Below, one piece after another: positions 7,764 through 15,820 of a DNA stretch of 64,000 nucleotides. The notes beneath the pieces were generated by a model. The model ran no database searches. It was not told the DNA's origin and was given only the letters and a program-made list of their open reading frames with translations. The stretch is from Bacteriovoracaceae bacterium. GTDB lineage: Bacteria; Bdellovibrionota; Bacteriovoracia; Bacteriovoracales; Bacteriovoracaceae. Both the position numbers and the translations under genes were made by a program. Location: the NCBI GenBank assembly GCA_019752535.1, contig JAIEMA010000022.1, positions 1 through 64,000 of the forward strand, read 5' to 3'. How positions within the stretch are numbered: position 1 is the first letter of the stretch; each line of letters starts with the position of its first letter.

Positions 7764-9938
7764 ATGCGCACAACAACGAATGAAAAAAATTCTAATTCTG
7801 CTTCTCAAAAAGGGAACCCGGTGTTTGATAGAAAATTAGAAATCATCAAAAAACAAAAACTCACTAAAGCTGATTTGCGCTGGTTCTTGAAAAATATTTA
7901 TCTTTCAAGAAAGACTGATGACACTGAAATCACCATGAAGAAGCAGAACAAGGCTTTCTTCCAAATTTCAGGTGCGGGTCATGAGGGAATTCTCTCGGCC
8001 ACGGCTAAGGTCTTAAAGCCCGCTCATGATTGGTTTATTGGATATTACCGCGACCGCGCTCTTTGTTTGGGTCTGGGCATGACTCCCTATGAAATGCTCT
8101 GCCAAGCCAATGGCAACACTGGTGATGTGGCTTCTCATGGAAGACAGATGCCGGCCCACTGGGGATGCAAGCGTTTAAACATTGTTTCTAAATCCTCTTG
8201 TACGGGAACTCAGTTTCTTCAGGCCGTGGGTCTTGCTGAAGCGGGATTGCATTTAAAGAAATCAAAGCTAAAAGATTCTCCGGCTTATGAAGCCAATGAA
8301 ATCATTTATGTTTCAACGGGAGATGGCACAACTTCTCAAGGGGAATTCTGGGAAGGACTCACAACGGCATGTGTGAATAAGTATCCAGTGCTCTTTATGG
8401 TGGAAGATAACGGTTATGCGATTTCTGTTCCAGTGAGAGTGCAAACTCCTGGGGCTTCAATCTCAGTGGCTTTGGAAAATTTCCCAGGACTAAAAATCTT
8501 TAAGTGTGACGGCAACTGTCCGGTAGAATCATATGAAACGATGGTGGAAGCGGAAAAATATCTGCGCTCTGGCAAAGGGCCAGCTTTAGTTCATGCCACT
8601 GTGACTCGTCCTTACTCACACTCACTCTCTGATGACCATGGCTACTATCGCACTAAAGAAGATCTCGCCGATGAAGCTTCTCGTGATGTGTTTAATTCCT
8701 ATCCAAAGTTTTTAACGAGCGCTGGATTATTCAGCCAAGCTGAAGTGGATGAAGTTTTAGATGAAGCTTCAAAAGAAGTGCGTGAGGCGATGACTCAAGC
8801 TCTCGCCACTCCATGGCCTGAAAAGTCGACTTATATGGATCATTTGTATTCTCATGAGGTGGATCCAACATCTTCAGATTTTGATACAGAAGCGAAGATG
8901 ACGGGGAAGGAAGATATACCTCTCGCGACTGCGATCAACATGACTCTTAAGAGTGAAATTAAGCGCAACCCACTCATGATGGTGTTTGGTGAAGATGTCG
9001 CTGACTTTACTGAAGTTGAAAAATACGACAACCCAGATCTTAAAGGTAAGGGGGGAGTTTTCAAAGTCACTCACGGAGTTCAGAAAGCCGGAAAACCGGG
9101 CCAGGTATTCAATTCACCTCTAGCTGAAGCCAATATTATTGGACGCGCGATTGGAATGGCGATGAGAGGCTTAAAGCCTGTGGTTGAGATCCAATTCTTT
9201 GATTACATCTGGACTGCTTATATGCAGCTTAAAAATGAAATGGCGACCACACGTTATCGCTCTGGCGGGGATTTTAAATGCCCGATGGTCGTACGCGTGC
9301 CGATTGGAGGGTACCTGCGCGGAGGAGCGATGTATCACTCACAATCTGGAGAGTCACTCTTCACACACGTTCCTGGTATTCGCGTAGTCTTCCCTTCAAA
9401 CGCTCAAGATGCGATTGGACTTTTAAGAACAGCGATCAGAAGTGATGATCCAGTCCTCTTCTTGGAGCACAAGCATCTTTATTATCAAGGCTACAATCGT
9501 TCGGCGGACCCAGGTGAGGATTATATGATCCCGTTTGGTAAAGCCCGTGTGGCCCGTGCAGGAACTGATGCCACTATCGTATGTTGGGGAGCACTCGTTC
9601 AAAAATCTATTGAAGCGGCTAAAGAGCTCGCGCTTGAAGGCTTTGAAGTTGAAGTCATTGACGCTCGCACAGTCGCTCCATTTGATATGGAAGCTGTGAA
9701 GACATCTCTCGCAAAAACGAATCGTCTCCTGATTGCTCATGAAGAACATAAGACATCTGGTTATGCTGGGGAAATTTGTGCTCGTGTGAATGAAGAGTGC
9801 TTTGAACTTTTAGATGCACCAATTTTGAGAGTAGCTTCTAAAGACGTTCACGTAGCTTACTGTCCAGATCTGGAAGAGGTGATCCTTCCTCAAGTCAGTG
9901 ATGTGACAGAAGCTCTTAGAAGATTATTAAAGTACTAG
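7764..9938 (+). CDS. 2-oxoacid dehydrogenase E1 component, alpha and beta domains fused
   Basis: A protein of 724 residues joining an E1-alpha domain (about 1-365) to an E1-beta domain (about 370-724). The alpha part has the thiamine pyrophosphate motif starting GDGTTSQGEF near residue 186 and ending VEDNGYA. The beta part has VFGEDV, NSPLAEANIIG and FEVEVIDARTVAPFD, as in pyruvate or branched-chain 2-oxoacid dehydrogenases. It decarboxylates a 2-oxoacid and passes the acyl group to a lipoyl E2. Neither E2 nor E3 is nearby, so the substrate cannot be assigned. ATG 7764 is preferred to ATG 7758 because AGAGG sits 7 bases before it. A bidirectional terminator follows. Confidence 0.9.
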   Translation: MRTTTNEKNSNSASQKGNPVFDRKLEIIKKQKLTKADLRWFLKNIYLSRKTDDTEITMKKQNKAFFQISGAGHEGILSATAKVLKPAHDWFIGYYRDRALCLGLGMTPYEMLCQANGNTGDVASHGRQMPAHWGCKRLNIVSKSSCTGTQFLQAVGLAEAGLHLKKSKLKDSPAYEANEIIYVSTGDGTTSQGEFWEGLTTACVNKYPVLFMVEDNGYAISVPVRVQTPGASISVALENFPGLKIFKCDGNCPVESYETMVEAEKYLRSGKGPALVHATVTRPYSHSLSDDHGYYRTKEDLADEASRDVFNSYPKFLTSAGLFSQAEVDEVLDEASKEVREAMTQALATPWPEKSTYMDHLYSHEVDPTSSDFDTEAKMTGKEDIPLATAINMTLKSEIKRNPLMMVFGEDVADFTEVEKYDNPDLKGKGGVFKVTHGVQKAGKPGQVFNSPLAEANIIGRAIGMAMRGLKPVVEIQFFDYIWTAYMQLKNEMATTRYRSGGDFKCPMVVRVPIGGYLRGGAMYHSQSGESLFTHVPGIRVVFPSNAQDAIGLLRTAIRSDDPVLFLEHKHLYYQGYNRSADPGEDYMIPFGKARVARAGTDATIVCWGALVQKSIEAAKELALEGFEVEVIDARTVAPFDMEAVKTSLAKTNRLLIAHEEHKTSGYAGEICARVNEECFELLDAPILRVASKDVHVAYCPDLEEVILPQVSDVTEALRRLLKY

Positions 9939-9943
9939 TAAAA

Positions 9944-9971
9944 AGCCCCTCTTGAAGAGGGGCTTTTTTTT
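9944..9971. terminator. bidirectional intrinsic terminator
   Basis: AGCCCCTC (9944-9951) and GAGGGGCT (9957-9964) pair across a 5-base loop. A T-run lies on the + side and an A-run on the other, so it can end both the E1 gene (+) and the converging small exported gene (-). It overlaps the minus-strand stop codon at 9970-9972. Confidence 0.92.
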
Positions 9972-10386
9972 AGAGAAGTTGAATTGTTAGGGCAATCATC
10001 ACTTTATCAACGATCGTCCCAGCTGGAATCTTAGAATCAATTTCTTTGACCATTTCAGGATTTTCTAAAATCTCAAGAACAAGCTCTTTAAGAGCTGGCT
10101 GCTTAATATCAGAAACCTTATGAACTAGGCCTTGAGTGACATCGCGATCATAAGCCACGAGTTCATCTCGAATTTGCTCTTGGCCAGCCACACCGCGGGC
10201 CTCAAGTGATTGAGTGACAGAAGTGACCATAAAAGGGGCAATGGTAACGGCCGAGGTACCTCTTAATAAATCAGCGGTAATCTTTGTAGGAGAAAGTGTG
10301 ATATCGGCTGAGATATACATTCCATCCACTTGCGCGAAAGAAGAAAGAGAGAGGAGAGTCAACGCGAGTAATAATAGTTTTTTCAT
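9970..10386 (-). CDS. small exported protein, ARGVAG family, paralogue A
   Basis: A protein of 138 residues with a signal peptide (MKKLLLLALTLLSLSSFAQ). The core from residue 62 (EARGVAGQEQIRDELVAYD, then KQPALKELVLEIL) is shared with the neighbours at 10394-10825 and 12780-13157. After it comes an IPAGT turn and a hydrophobic strand ending LTIQLL. It is the last gene of the minus-strand group and follows paralogue B by 7 bases. There is no cysteine, metal motif or recognised domain. A structural or periplasmic binding role is possible, but nothing in the sequence fixes it. Confidence 0.85.
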   Translation of the reverse strand: MKKLLLLALTLLSLSSFAQVDGMYISADITLSPTKITADLLRGTSAVTIAPFMVTSVTQSLEARGVAGQEQIRDELVAYDRDVTQGLVHKVSDIKQPALKELVLEILENPEMVKEIDSKIPAGTIVDKVMIALTIQLL

Positions 10387-10393
10387 AAATTTC

Positions 10394-10825
10394 CTAATAG
10401 AAAAGTTTTAAAGTTACGACTGTAGCAATGCGGTGAACTTCAGTACCTGTTGGAACCAATTCATTAATTTTTTCGATTTCATTTTCATCAGAAGCGATTT
10501 CTGAGAAGATTTCTTTCAAGCTAGGTTGGCGAACATCATCAATTGATTTTACTAAGCCTGCTTGCATATCACGATCAAGAGCGATGAGTTCATCTTTGAG
10601 CTGCTCTTTTCCAGCCACTCCTCGAGCTTCAATACTCGCTGACGTCGTAGCAAATGGAGCCAGAGCTGTTTGTAGGCCTGCTGTGATTGTGGCAAAACCC
10701 GATTCAATTACACGTGTGGCCGTTGCAAACGGTGAAAGAGTCAGAGCGATTGTTCCGGCCCCTCCGTCTTGAGCAAAAGAAGAAAGAGAAAGGAGAAGAG
10801 AGAGTGTTAAAACGAAGTATTTCAT
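10394..10825 (-). CDS. small exported protein, ARGVAG family, paralogue B
   Basis: A protein of 143 residues with a signal peptide (MKYFVLTLSLLLSLSSFAQ). After a Gly/Ala/Thr-rich stretch it carries the shared core from residue 66 (EARGVAGKEQLKDELIALD) followed by VRQPSLKEIFSEIA, then a turn LVPTGTE and a terminal strand VTLKLFY. Its start overlaps the stop of the DUF4105 gene by 4 bases, so the two are translationally coupled and probably work in the same place. The signal peptide is nearly identical in its last residues to that of paralogue A, which points to recent tandem duplication. Confidence 0.87.
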   Translation of the reverse strand: MKYFVLTLSLLLSLSSFAQDGGAGTIALTLSPFATATRVIESGFATITAGLQTALAPFATTSASIEARGVAGKEQLKDELIALDRDMQAGLVKSIDDVRQPSLKEIFSEIASDENEIEKINELVPTGTEVHRIATVVTLKLFY

Positions 10826-12672
10826 AATTGGCCTCCTAAGCCAGAGTTTTTTATAAGTAGATCTGCAATCAGTGTTCCGATTCCTCTCATTGCATTAGCT
10901 TCTGCAGCTTCTTTTTCAAAGAGGGGATGAGCTAAAAGAATATCTAAGGGGTTTACTTTATTTTGAGCGGCTATTTTTTTTCTAAAGACAAGGTATTCAG
11001 AAAATTTACCCTCAAATCCATTTATAGAGGGAACGCCATAACCGTCTGCGGCCACGTCCCATGGTCTTTTAATGAGAGCGATAAAGGATTGAAACTGCTC
11101 ATTGAGCATGGCCTTAAGTTCTGCATCCTTCTCCACACGCTTTGAGATATTCTTCATGAGATTCATATTAAAGAGCATGGCCATGTAGCGCTCAATGTAT
11201 TGAATATTAAGAAGTGCAGTTCTGTTTTCAGTATTTGAAAATGAATTCCAATCTCTCTGTTTATAAATCTCTAAGCGATCTTCAGGGGACGATTTCAAAA
11301 ATTCTTTTAATTTTGTGGTCGAGGAGAGTTGAGATTCAGCCAGGACAGTGATCGCATTCTCGATTTCCTTTCTTTGAGAAGGGAAATAGAGACCCATACT
11401 TCTTAAATGATCCTTGTCATCAGTGAGGTCTTCAAAACCATCTAAGCGAGAGAGACCTCTGAAGAGTTGGAGAGGAGTAAAATCACCGATATCATCAAAG
11501 AGTTTGTCGTCAACGGCTAGAAGGTGTCTTAAAGATTCAGTCCCACAGTTATTGCTTAAGAAAAGATATTTTCCTTGATAAGACCAATATCTCTCTAGAG
11601 TGACCTTCGTAAAGAATTCAATCTTCTCACGGCTTAACGGAAGCGGAATGCTCCAGAGCTCTCTGAGTTCTTGTTTTCCATATTCTTGTAGGATTTCATG
11701 GAAGCGATAAACGAACATTAATGAAGGATATTTACCTGTGAATCCATCAATGTAATTTATCTGTGGATTCTCGATTGAAGCACGGTAACTTAAAATCAAA
11801 TGATGTGAAACGTCCTGCATGCATTCTGGGCCCACTGTCTTGCGGTGAGGCGCGCATACGACAAGTCTTAGCATGGCATGACCCCAGCGGCTCATAAGAG
11901 CGTCACCACGACCAGCAAAGAAATAGTGCACTTGAAATATTCTTTCAGGGTTAATTTCGAAACTTCTTGTGAAATGATCTTCTGGATACGCCGACTGAGT
12001 CATCACTTTCCAGTTTTGCTCACAGTTGGTTTGGTGAGGTCTAAAGCCCAAGGCTTCGCTCATTAATTGATAGGTCGCCGGTTTTCTGCACTCAAAATCA
12101 GAATCGAGTAGAAACCACTCAAGATTAACTGCGAAAGATTCTTTTAAATTTTTAAATTCATAAGCATCGGGAGAGGCACTGGCCGCACGATTACCTGTCG
12201 CTTTAAAAGCAGATCCCCCACCCATGAGAGCCGAGTAGGCCCCTGTGGTGCTAAATTTATTTTGATTGTCCCAGACATGACCTAATTCATGCCAAAGACT
12301 GGCTTTCAAAAAGTTTTTAAAAGTACCATGCTTACAAGGAAAAACGGTATCGACTGCATAAGCAAGATTAATAAGCTTTTCATTAATTTCAATTTTAGAT
12401 TTTTTTGATGTGTGCTTTACTCGAGCATAAATTTTATCAAGAGAGTCATCGCAAAGGTTATCGTTAAGAAGTCCGTCTTTTTTGAATTTCTCGACATGAA
12501 TCTCAACACTCTTTTCTGGATTCGCTAAGACTGATCCCCCAAGCCCTTCAAGCTCAATTAAGTCCAATTCTATCAGGAGGGCCACATCGGGAGAGACAAG
12601 TAGCTGCGGTCTCTCACCCGCGAGAGCGAATGAAGAGAGAAAGACAAAGCTCAATAGAATGAGGTGGCGCAT
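10822..12672 (-). CDS. exported DUF4105 protein with an N-terminal HEXXH metallopeptidase-like region
   Basis: A protein of 616 residues with a signal peptide (MRHLILLSFVFLSSFALAG). The N-terminal region carries a zinc-protease signature, H128-ELG-H132 in SLWHELGHVWD, with a plausible third ligand at Glu178 (NLKESFAVNLEWF). Residues about 240-400 match DUF4105 (Lnb-type periplasmic domain): SRWGHAMLRL, then SNNCGTESLRHLL. DUF4105 proteins are periplasmic and mostly uncharacterised. The combination suggests an envelope hydrolase. ATG 12672 has AAGGG 5 bases upstream. The gene is coupled by a 4-base overlap to paralogue B, and paralogue C lies upstream beyond a strong hairpin. Confidence 0.87.
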   Translation of the reverse strand: MRHLILLSFVFLSSFALAGERPQLLVSPDVALLIELDLIELEGLGGSVLANPEKSVEIHVEKFKKDGLLNDNLCDDSLDKIYARVKHTSKKSKIEINEKLINLAYAVDTVFPCKHGTFKNFLKASLWHELGHVWDNQNKFSTTGAYSALMGGGSAFKATGNRAASASPDAYEFKNLKESFAVNLEWFLLDSDFECRKPATYQLMSEALGFRPHQTNCEQNWKVMTQSAYPEDHFTRSFEINPERIFQVHYFFAGRGDALMSRWGHAMLRLVVCAPHRKTVGPECMQDVSHHLILSYRASIENPQINYIDGFTGKYPSLMFVYRFHEILQEYGKQELRELWSIPLPLSREKIEFFTKVTLERYWSYQGKYLFLSNNCGTESLRHLLAVDDKLFDDIGDFTPLQLFRGLSRLDGFEDLTDDKDHLRSMGLYFPSQRKEIENAITVLAESQLSSTTKLKEFLKSSPEDRLEIYKQRDWNSFSNTENRTALLNIQYIERYMAMLFNMNLMKNISKRVEKDAELKAMLNEQFQSFIALIKRPWDVAADGYGVPSINGFEGKFSEYLVFRKKIAAQNKVNPLDILLAHPLFEKEAAEANAMRGIGTLIADLLIKNSGLGGQL

Positions 12673-12743
12673 GAGTACCCTTAAGTTATTTAAAAAATTT
12701 TAAGGGAAAACGAGGTTCTAAGGGGGCAAGTGAGTAGGAATTA

Positions 12744-12772
12744 CAGGGGGGAGGAGAGGCTCCTTCCCCCTG
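12744..12772 (-). terminator. strong GC hairpin between paralogue C and DUF4105 gene
   Basis: CAGGGGGGAGGAG (12744-12756) pairs with CTCCTTCCCCCTG (12760-12772), giving 13 pairs with one G-U and a 3-base loop, 8 bases after the stop of paralogue C. There is no T-run on either side. It may stabilise or process the mRNA and set different levels of paralogue C and the genes after it, or act as a partial terminator. Confidence 0.55.
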
Positions 12773-12779
12773 GGATAAA

Positions 12780-13157
12780 CTATTGAATTAATTCAGATGT
12801 AATCTTAAGGGTCAGTGCGGCCAATAGAGTTCTGCCAGGATAGGCCTTTTTAAGATTTACGATATTATCATCATTTCTCGCGATATCCTCAAAGAGCTCT
12901 TTAATGGCCGGTTGGCGAACATCATCAATTTCTTTGATCGCTCCAGCTAATAAATCTGCATGTAAAGCTGGGAGCTCATCTCTTAATTGTTCAATTCCAG
13001 CGACTCCACGGTCCTGGTAGCCTGATAAAACAGAACTCACAAGGCTGAATGCCGTTGGCGAAGAAATAAGTTCAGAAGAAGCATTTAAAGGATTGTCTTG
13101 GGCATTAGCACAGACTGCAAAGAGTAGTGACGCCAAAAAAAGAATATTTCTCATCAT
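12780..13157 (-). CDS. small exported protein, ARGVAG family, paralogue C
   Basis: A protein of 125 residues with a signal peptide (MMRNILFLASLLFAVCANAQ). The family core runs from residue 47 (YQDRGVAGIEQLRDELPAL, then VRQPAIKELFEDIARND) to a YPGRT turn and the strand LLAALTLKI. ATG 13157 is chosen because GGAGG precedes it by 5 bases; an upstream TTG overlaps that site. It heads the minus-strand group. Its stretch SLVSSVLSGY before the core can also be aligned with the transglutaminase-like protein at 18016-18864. Function unknown. Confidence 0.85.
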   Translation of the reverse strand: MMRNILFLASLLFAVCANAQDNPLNASSELISSPTAFSLVSSVLSGYQDRGVAGIEQLRDELPALHADLLAGAIKEIDDVRQPAIKELFEDIARNDDNIVNLKKAYPGRTLLAALTLKITSELIQ

Positions 13158-13240
13158 ATAAGCCTCCAAATAATAGTGAGAGGCTTATAGCATGTATATT
13201 GAGGGGATAAATAAGGCGGATAAAAATTACCCGCCCAATC

Positions 13241-15121
13241 TTAAAGTTTGAACTTTTTAAGTAACTTTTTGCCTTCTTCTTTCAGGTTAGAAGTTCCACC
13301 TTTCTTTAGATTCTCAATTTCGGCTTTAATTTTATCCTCATTATCCTTGTAGAGCTTATCAAGATTTTTAACTTTAGAGAGGATGTCTCCGTTACCGCCA
13401 AGGCTCGACATCAATTGTGTTTGAGGCCCTTTGATTTTTTCATCAATCATGCTTTGGATTTTACCTTCAGCTTCTGCAATTTTTTTACCGACCTGCGCTT
13501 TCATCCCATTGGCAATCTCTTCACCAAGATTAGAGTTGATATTCATTTTAAGCTGTTTCCATTTTCCTTCGACAGTGCCGTTAATATAAACAACAGGGAT
13601 GCCATCAGTGATTCCTGTGAGTAACTCTTGAGCAAGCTTTGATTTCGCCTCAACAAACCAAACAGGTTTTGAAATAGTGCCGTTCCAGCTCATTTTGACT
13701 TCACCAGACTCCATGGTTGCAGTGAGTGCCGTAGAGCCAGTGGCTTTAGTGAATCCAAATTTTAATTGCTCACTCTTTGAAAACATTTTTTCTGGTATAT
13801 CAAATGCGTTCACTTTCATATCAAGCATCTGTCTTGGCGTTGAACGTGTAAAGTCAGCAGTCATCACAGCTTTCATTCCATGAACACCCACTGCAGGAAA
13901 ATCACCTCTAACATCAAGAACAATAGGTTTTTTGACCCATTTAGGAGATGTAGTCACGTTGGTGAGTTCTCCACTAACATTCCCAGAATAGCTGTCTTTC
14001 GTTCCTTTTGAGCTAATCGCTGCACGCTTAAGCCAAAAGAGTGGATAGCTTTTTGTGATCGGAAACTCATATGTTTTCCCTGTGGCTCTCTTTTGCGGTA
14101 AAACTTCTTCACGCTCTTTCTTTTCAGGTAAGTACTGTTTGGCCAGTGCCTGATACTTTCTGGCTTTGGCGATGTATTGACCAAATTCTTTTGAGAAAAG
14201 GGCCATCGCCATATCTTTTACATCTATTTGCGGAATCTTAAAGTGACCTTTAAGGTTTGCAATATCATCTTTAACAAGATTCTGTACTTCTTTAGGGTAG
14301 GCAGCGATTGATTGAACTTCACCCTCAAGTTTCTTGCCCGCAGTTTGTACTTCTTGCGCTTGCTTTTGAACTTGCTTTAAAAGATCAGCTAGATCTTTTG
14401 CTCCCTGAGCTTGTTTCAAAATATTCTTCTCTGCCTTAATACTTTGAACTTGCTTCTCAATCGACTTAAGCTTTGTTGTGTCTGAGAGTCTTGTCACTTC
14501 TGACTTCCAAGCTGATTGCTTCGAATTAACATCTGCAATCATCTCTTTGATTCGGGCCTCAGACTTCAATTCACCTCTTAGCTTTTCTAATTGATCCTTT
14601 GGATCTGCTCCTTCAAGAAGAGATGCCAAATCACCAAGCATATTTTGAGCGTATTCATTTTTGACTTGATCTAGGACTTCTTTTTGATACTCATCAAGCT
14701 TTGAAGGGCTGGCCGGCTCTGGTGGTAAGACTCGTCCGGGTGTCTTTCTTGGAGAATAAACTTGAATCTGATTAATGCTGGCATCATCGACTACAAATTT
14801 CATTCTTAAAAGTGCATCCCACATGTATTGGAAATGAACATTATCAAGAGAGACGAGGTTTCTTGAAGGCTGCTCTTTATCCGTCACTTCAAATCCATTC
14901 AAATCAAAGCTTCCCTTAAGAAAACTTGTCTTCACTGAAGCGACGTTGACTTCTGCGCCATTGGCCTGAGTCGCTACATACTCGATAGCAGACTTGAGGT
15001 GTTGATCAAAAAACCAACTGAAATATCCCATTGTCGCTAACATAATGACCGTTACAGGAATGACAGCTTCAAAGCGAATGGGGCCTTTCTTCTTTACCGG
15101 TTTTTTTTCTTGAGCATTCAT
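13241..15121 (-). CDS. TIGR03545 family membrane-anchored protein
   Basis: A protein of 626 residues. A basic cytoplasmic tail (EKKPVKKK) precedes one N-terminal membrane segment (about residues 20-40, VIPVTVIMLATMGYFSWFF). A large, presumably periplasmic, region follows. It begins with an AsmA-like beta stretch (VNVASVKTSFLKGSFDLNGFEV). A long coiled-coil region occupies about residues 140-320 (SIEKQVQSIKAEKNILKQAQ), and a beta-rich part comes next. This matches the TIGR03545 family, usually encoded next to TIGR03546, as here (8-base gap). Function is not established; an envelope or lipid-transport-like role is only a guess from the AsmA-like look. SD AGGAAA precedes ATG 15121. Confidence 0.85.
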   Translation of the reverse strand: MNAQEKKPVKKKGPIRFEAVIPVTVIMLATMGYFSWFFDQHLKSAIEYVATQANGAEVNVASVKTSFLKGSFDLNGFEVTDKEQPSRNLVSLDNVHFQYMWDALLRMKFVVDDASINQIQVYSPRKTPGRVLPPEPASPSKLDEYQKEVLDQVKNEYAQNMLGDLASLLEGADPKDQLEKLRGELKSEARIKEMIADVNSKQSAWKSEVTRLSDTTKLKSIEKQVQSIKAEKNILKQAQGAKDLADLLKQVQKQAQEVQTAGKKLEGEVQSIAAYPKEVQNLVKDDIANLKGHFKIPQIDVKDMAMALFSKEFGQYIAKARKYQALAKQYLPEKKEREEVLPQKRATGKTYEFPITKSYPLFWLKRAAISSKGTKDSYSGNVSGELTNVTTSPKWVKKPIVLDVRGDFPAVGVHGMKAVMTADFTRSTPRQMLDMKVNAFDIPEKMFSKSEQLKFGFTKATGSTALTATMESGEVKMSWNGTISKPVWFVEAKSKLAQELLTGITDGIPVVYINGTVEGKWKQLKMNINSNLGEEIANGMKAQVGKKIAEAEGKIQSMIDEKIKGPQTQLMSSLGGNGDILSKVKNLDKLYKDNEDKIKAEIENLKKGGTSNLKEEGKKLLKKFKL

Positions 15122-15129
15122 ATGATTTC

Positions 15130-15657
15130 CTAATTACCGAAGTAAGAGTCGTACTTGTAGTACCACTGATAAAGTGAAGTCTTGGTCCAAATTTTGAAAA
15201 TTTTTGTCTCTCTAAATTTCTCCACGACACTTATTCTGTATTTAACAATGGCCCACTTTGCTCCAGCAAATATAAAGGGAACGAGAATGATCGCAACAAC
15301 GCCGGAGCCCATGACGATTGAATTGTTGAAGCGTGTGAACGGGATAATGGGCATATTGTAGAGATCAGTGAATAGTCCTTGAAGCGCTGGGAGATCTAAC
15401 ACTTTTTGCCCAACCACATCAAAGACGGGGTCAAGAAGGTAGGCGATGAATTTAAAAAAGAAGGCAGCCAGAAAAGCCGCTCCAATTTGAATTCTAAAAA
15501 AGAAGAGGCAGAAAAAAACTAATAGTGTTTGCAGAGAGAGTGCTGGAGTCATCCCAAGAATAAATCCAAGGGCCACTCCCCAAGCGAGTTGATTGTTTCC
15601 CGTTTCGGAGTGGAGCAATTTAAAAAAACCAAAAAGTTGCTTCAAGAGCAATGTCAT
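15130..15657 (-). CDS. TIGR03546 family (DUF2062-like) membrane protein
   Basis: A protein of 175 residues with about four hydrophobic segments (WGVALGFILGMTPALSLQTL; LLVFFCLFFFRIQIGAAFLA; a further pair near 110-135). LGFILGMTPA is the kind of Gly-rich loop found in DUF2062 proteins. TIGR03546 proteins occur beside TIGR03545, and the order here (03546 first, 8 bases before 03545) supports a two-gene operon acting together in the inner membrane. ATG 15657 follows AAAGGATG. It starts 163 bases from the divergent exported-protein gene at 15821. That gap contains a short ACAGT-TT-ACTGT dyad but no clear promoter. Confidence 0.85.
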   Translation of the reverse strand: MTLLLKQLFGFFKLLHSETGNNQLAWGVALGFILGMTPALSLQTLLVFFCLFFFRIQIGAAFLAAFFFKFIAYLLDPVFDVVGQKVLDLPALQGLFTDLYNMPIIPFTRFNNSIVMGSGVVAIILVPFIFAGAKWAIVKYRISVVEKFRETKIFKIWTKTSLYQWYYKYDSYFGN

Positions 15658-15820
15658 ATTTCATCCTTTGTATAAGCCTCAACAGTTTACTGTCGGTGAC
15701 AACTCCCTACAAGAAGAAGAACTCTTTCGCATTGTTTCCTGAGTGGGTTGCTTGCGATGTTGGCAGTGTGCGCCATCTAAAAAATCCACATGTTTTGCAG
15801 CTTCATGTTGTAATAGAGTG

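Noticed and set aside
9423-9749. A 108-codon open frame on the - strand
   Set aside because: It is antisense to the beta part of the E1 gene, with no ribosome-binding site or familiar motif.
15743-15820. N-terminal extension of the large exported protein upstream of 15821
   Set aside because: The extra residues are Cys-rich and hydrophilic and would bury the signal peptide; ATG 15821 gives a normal exported start.
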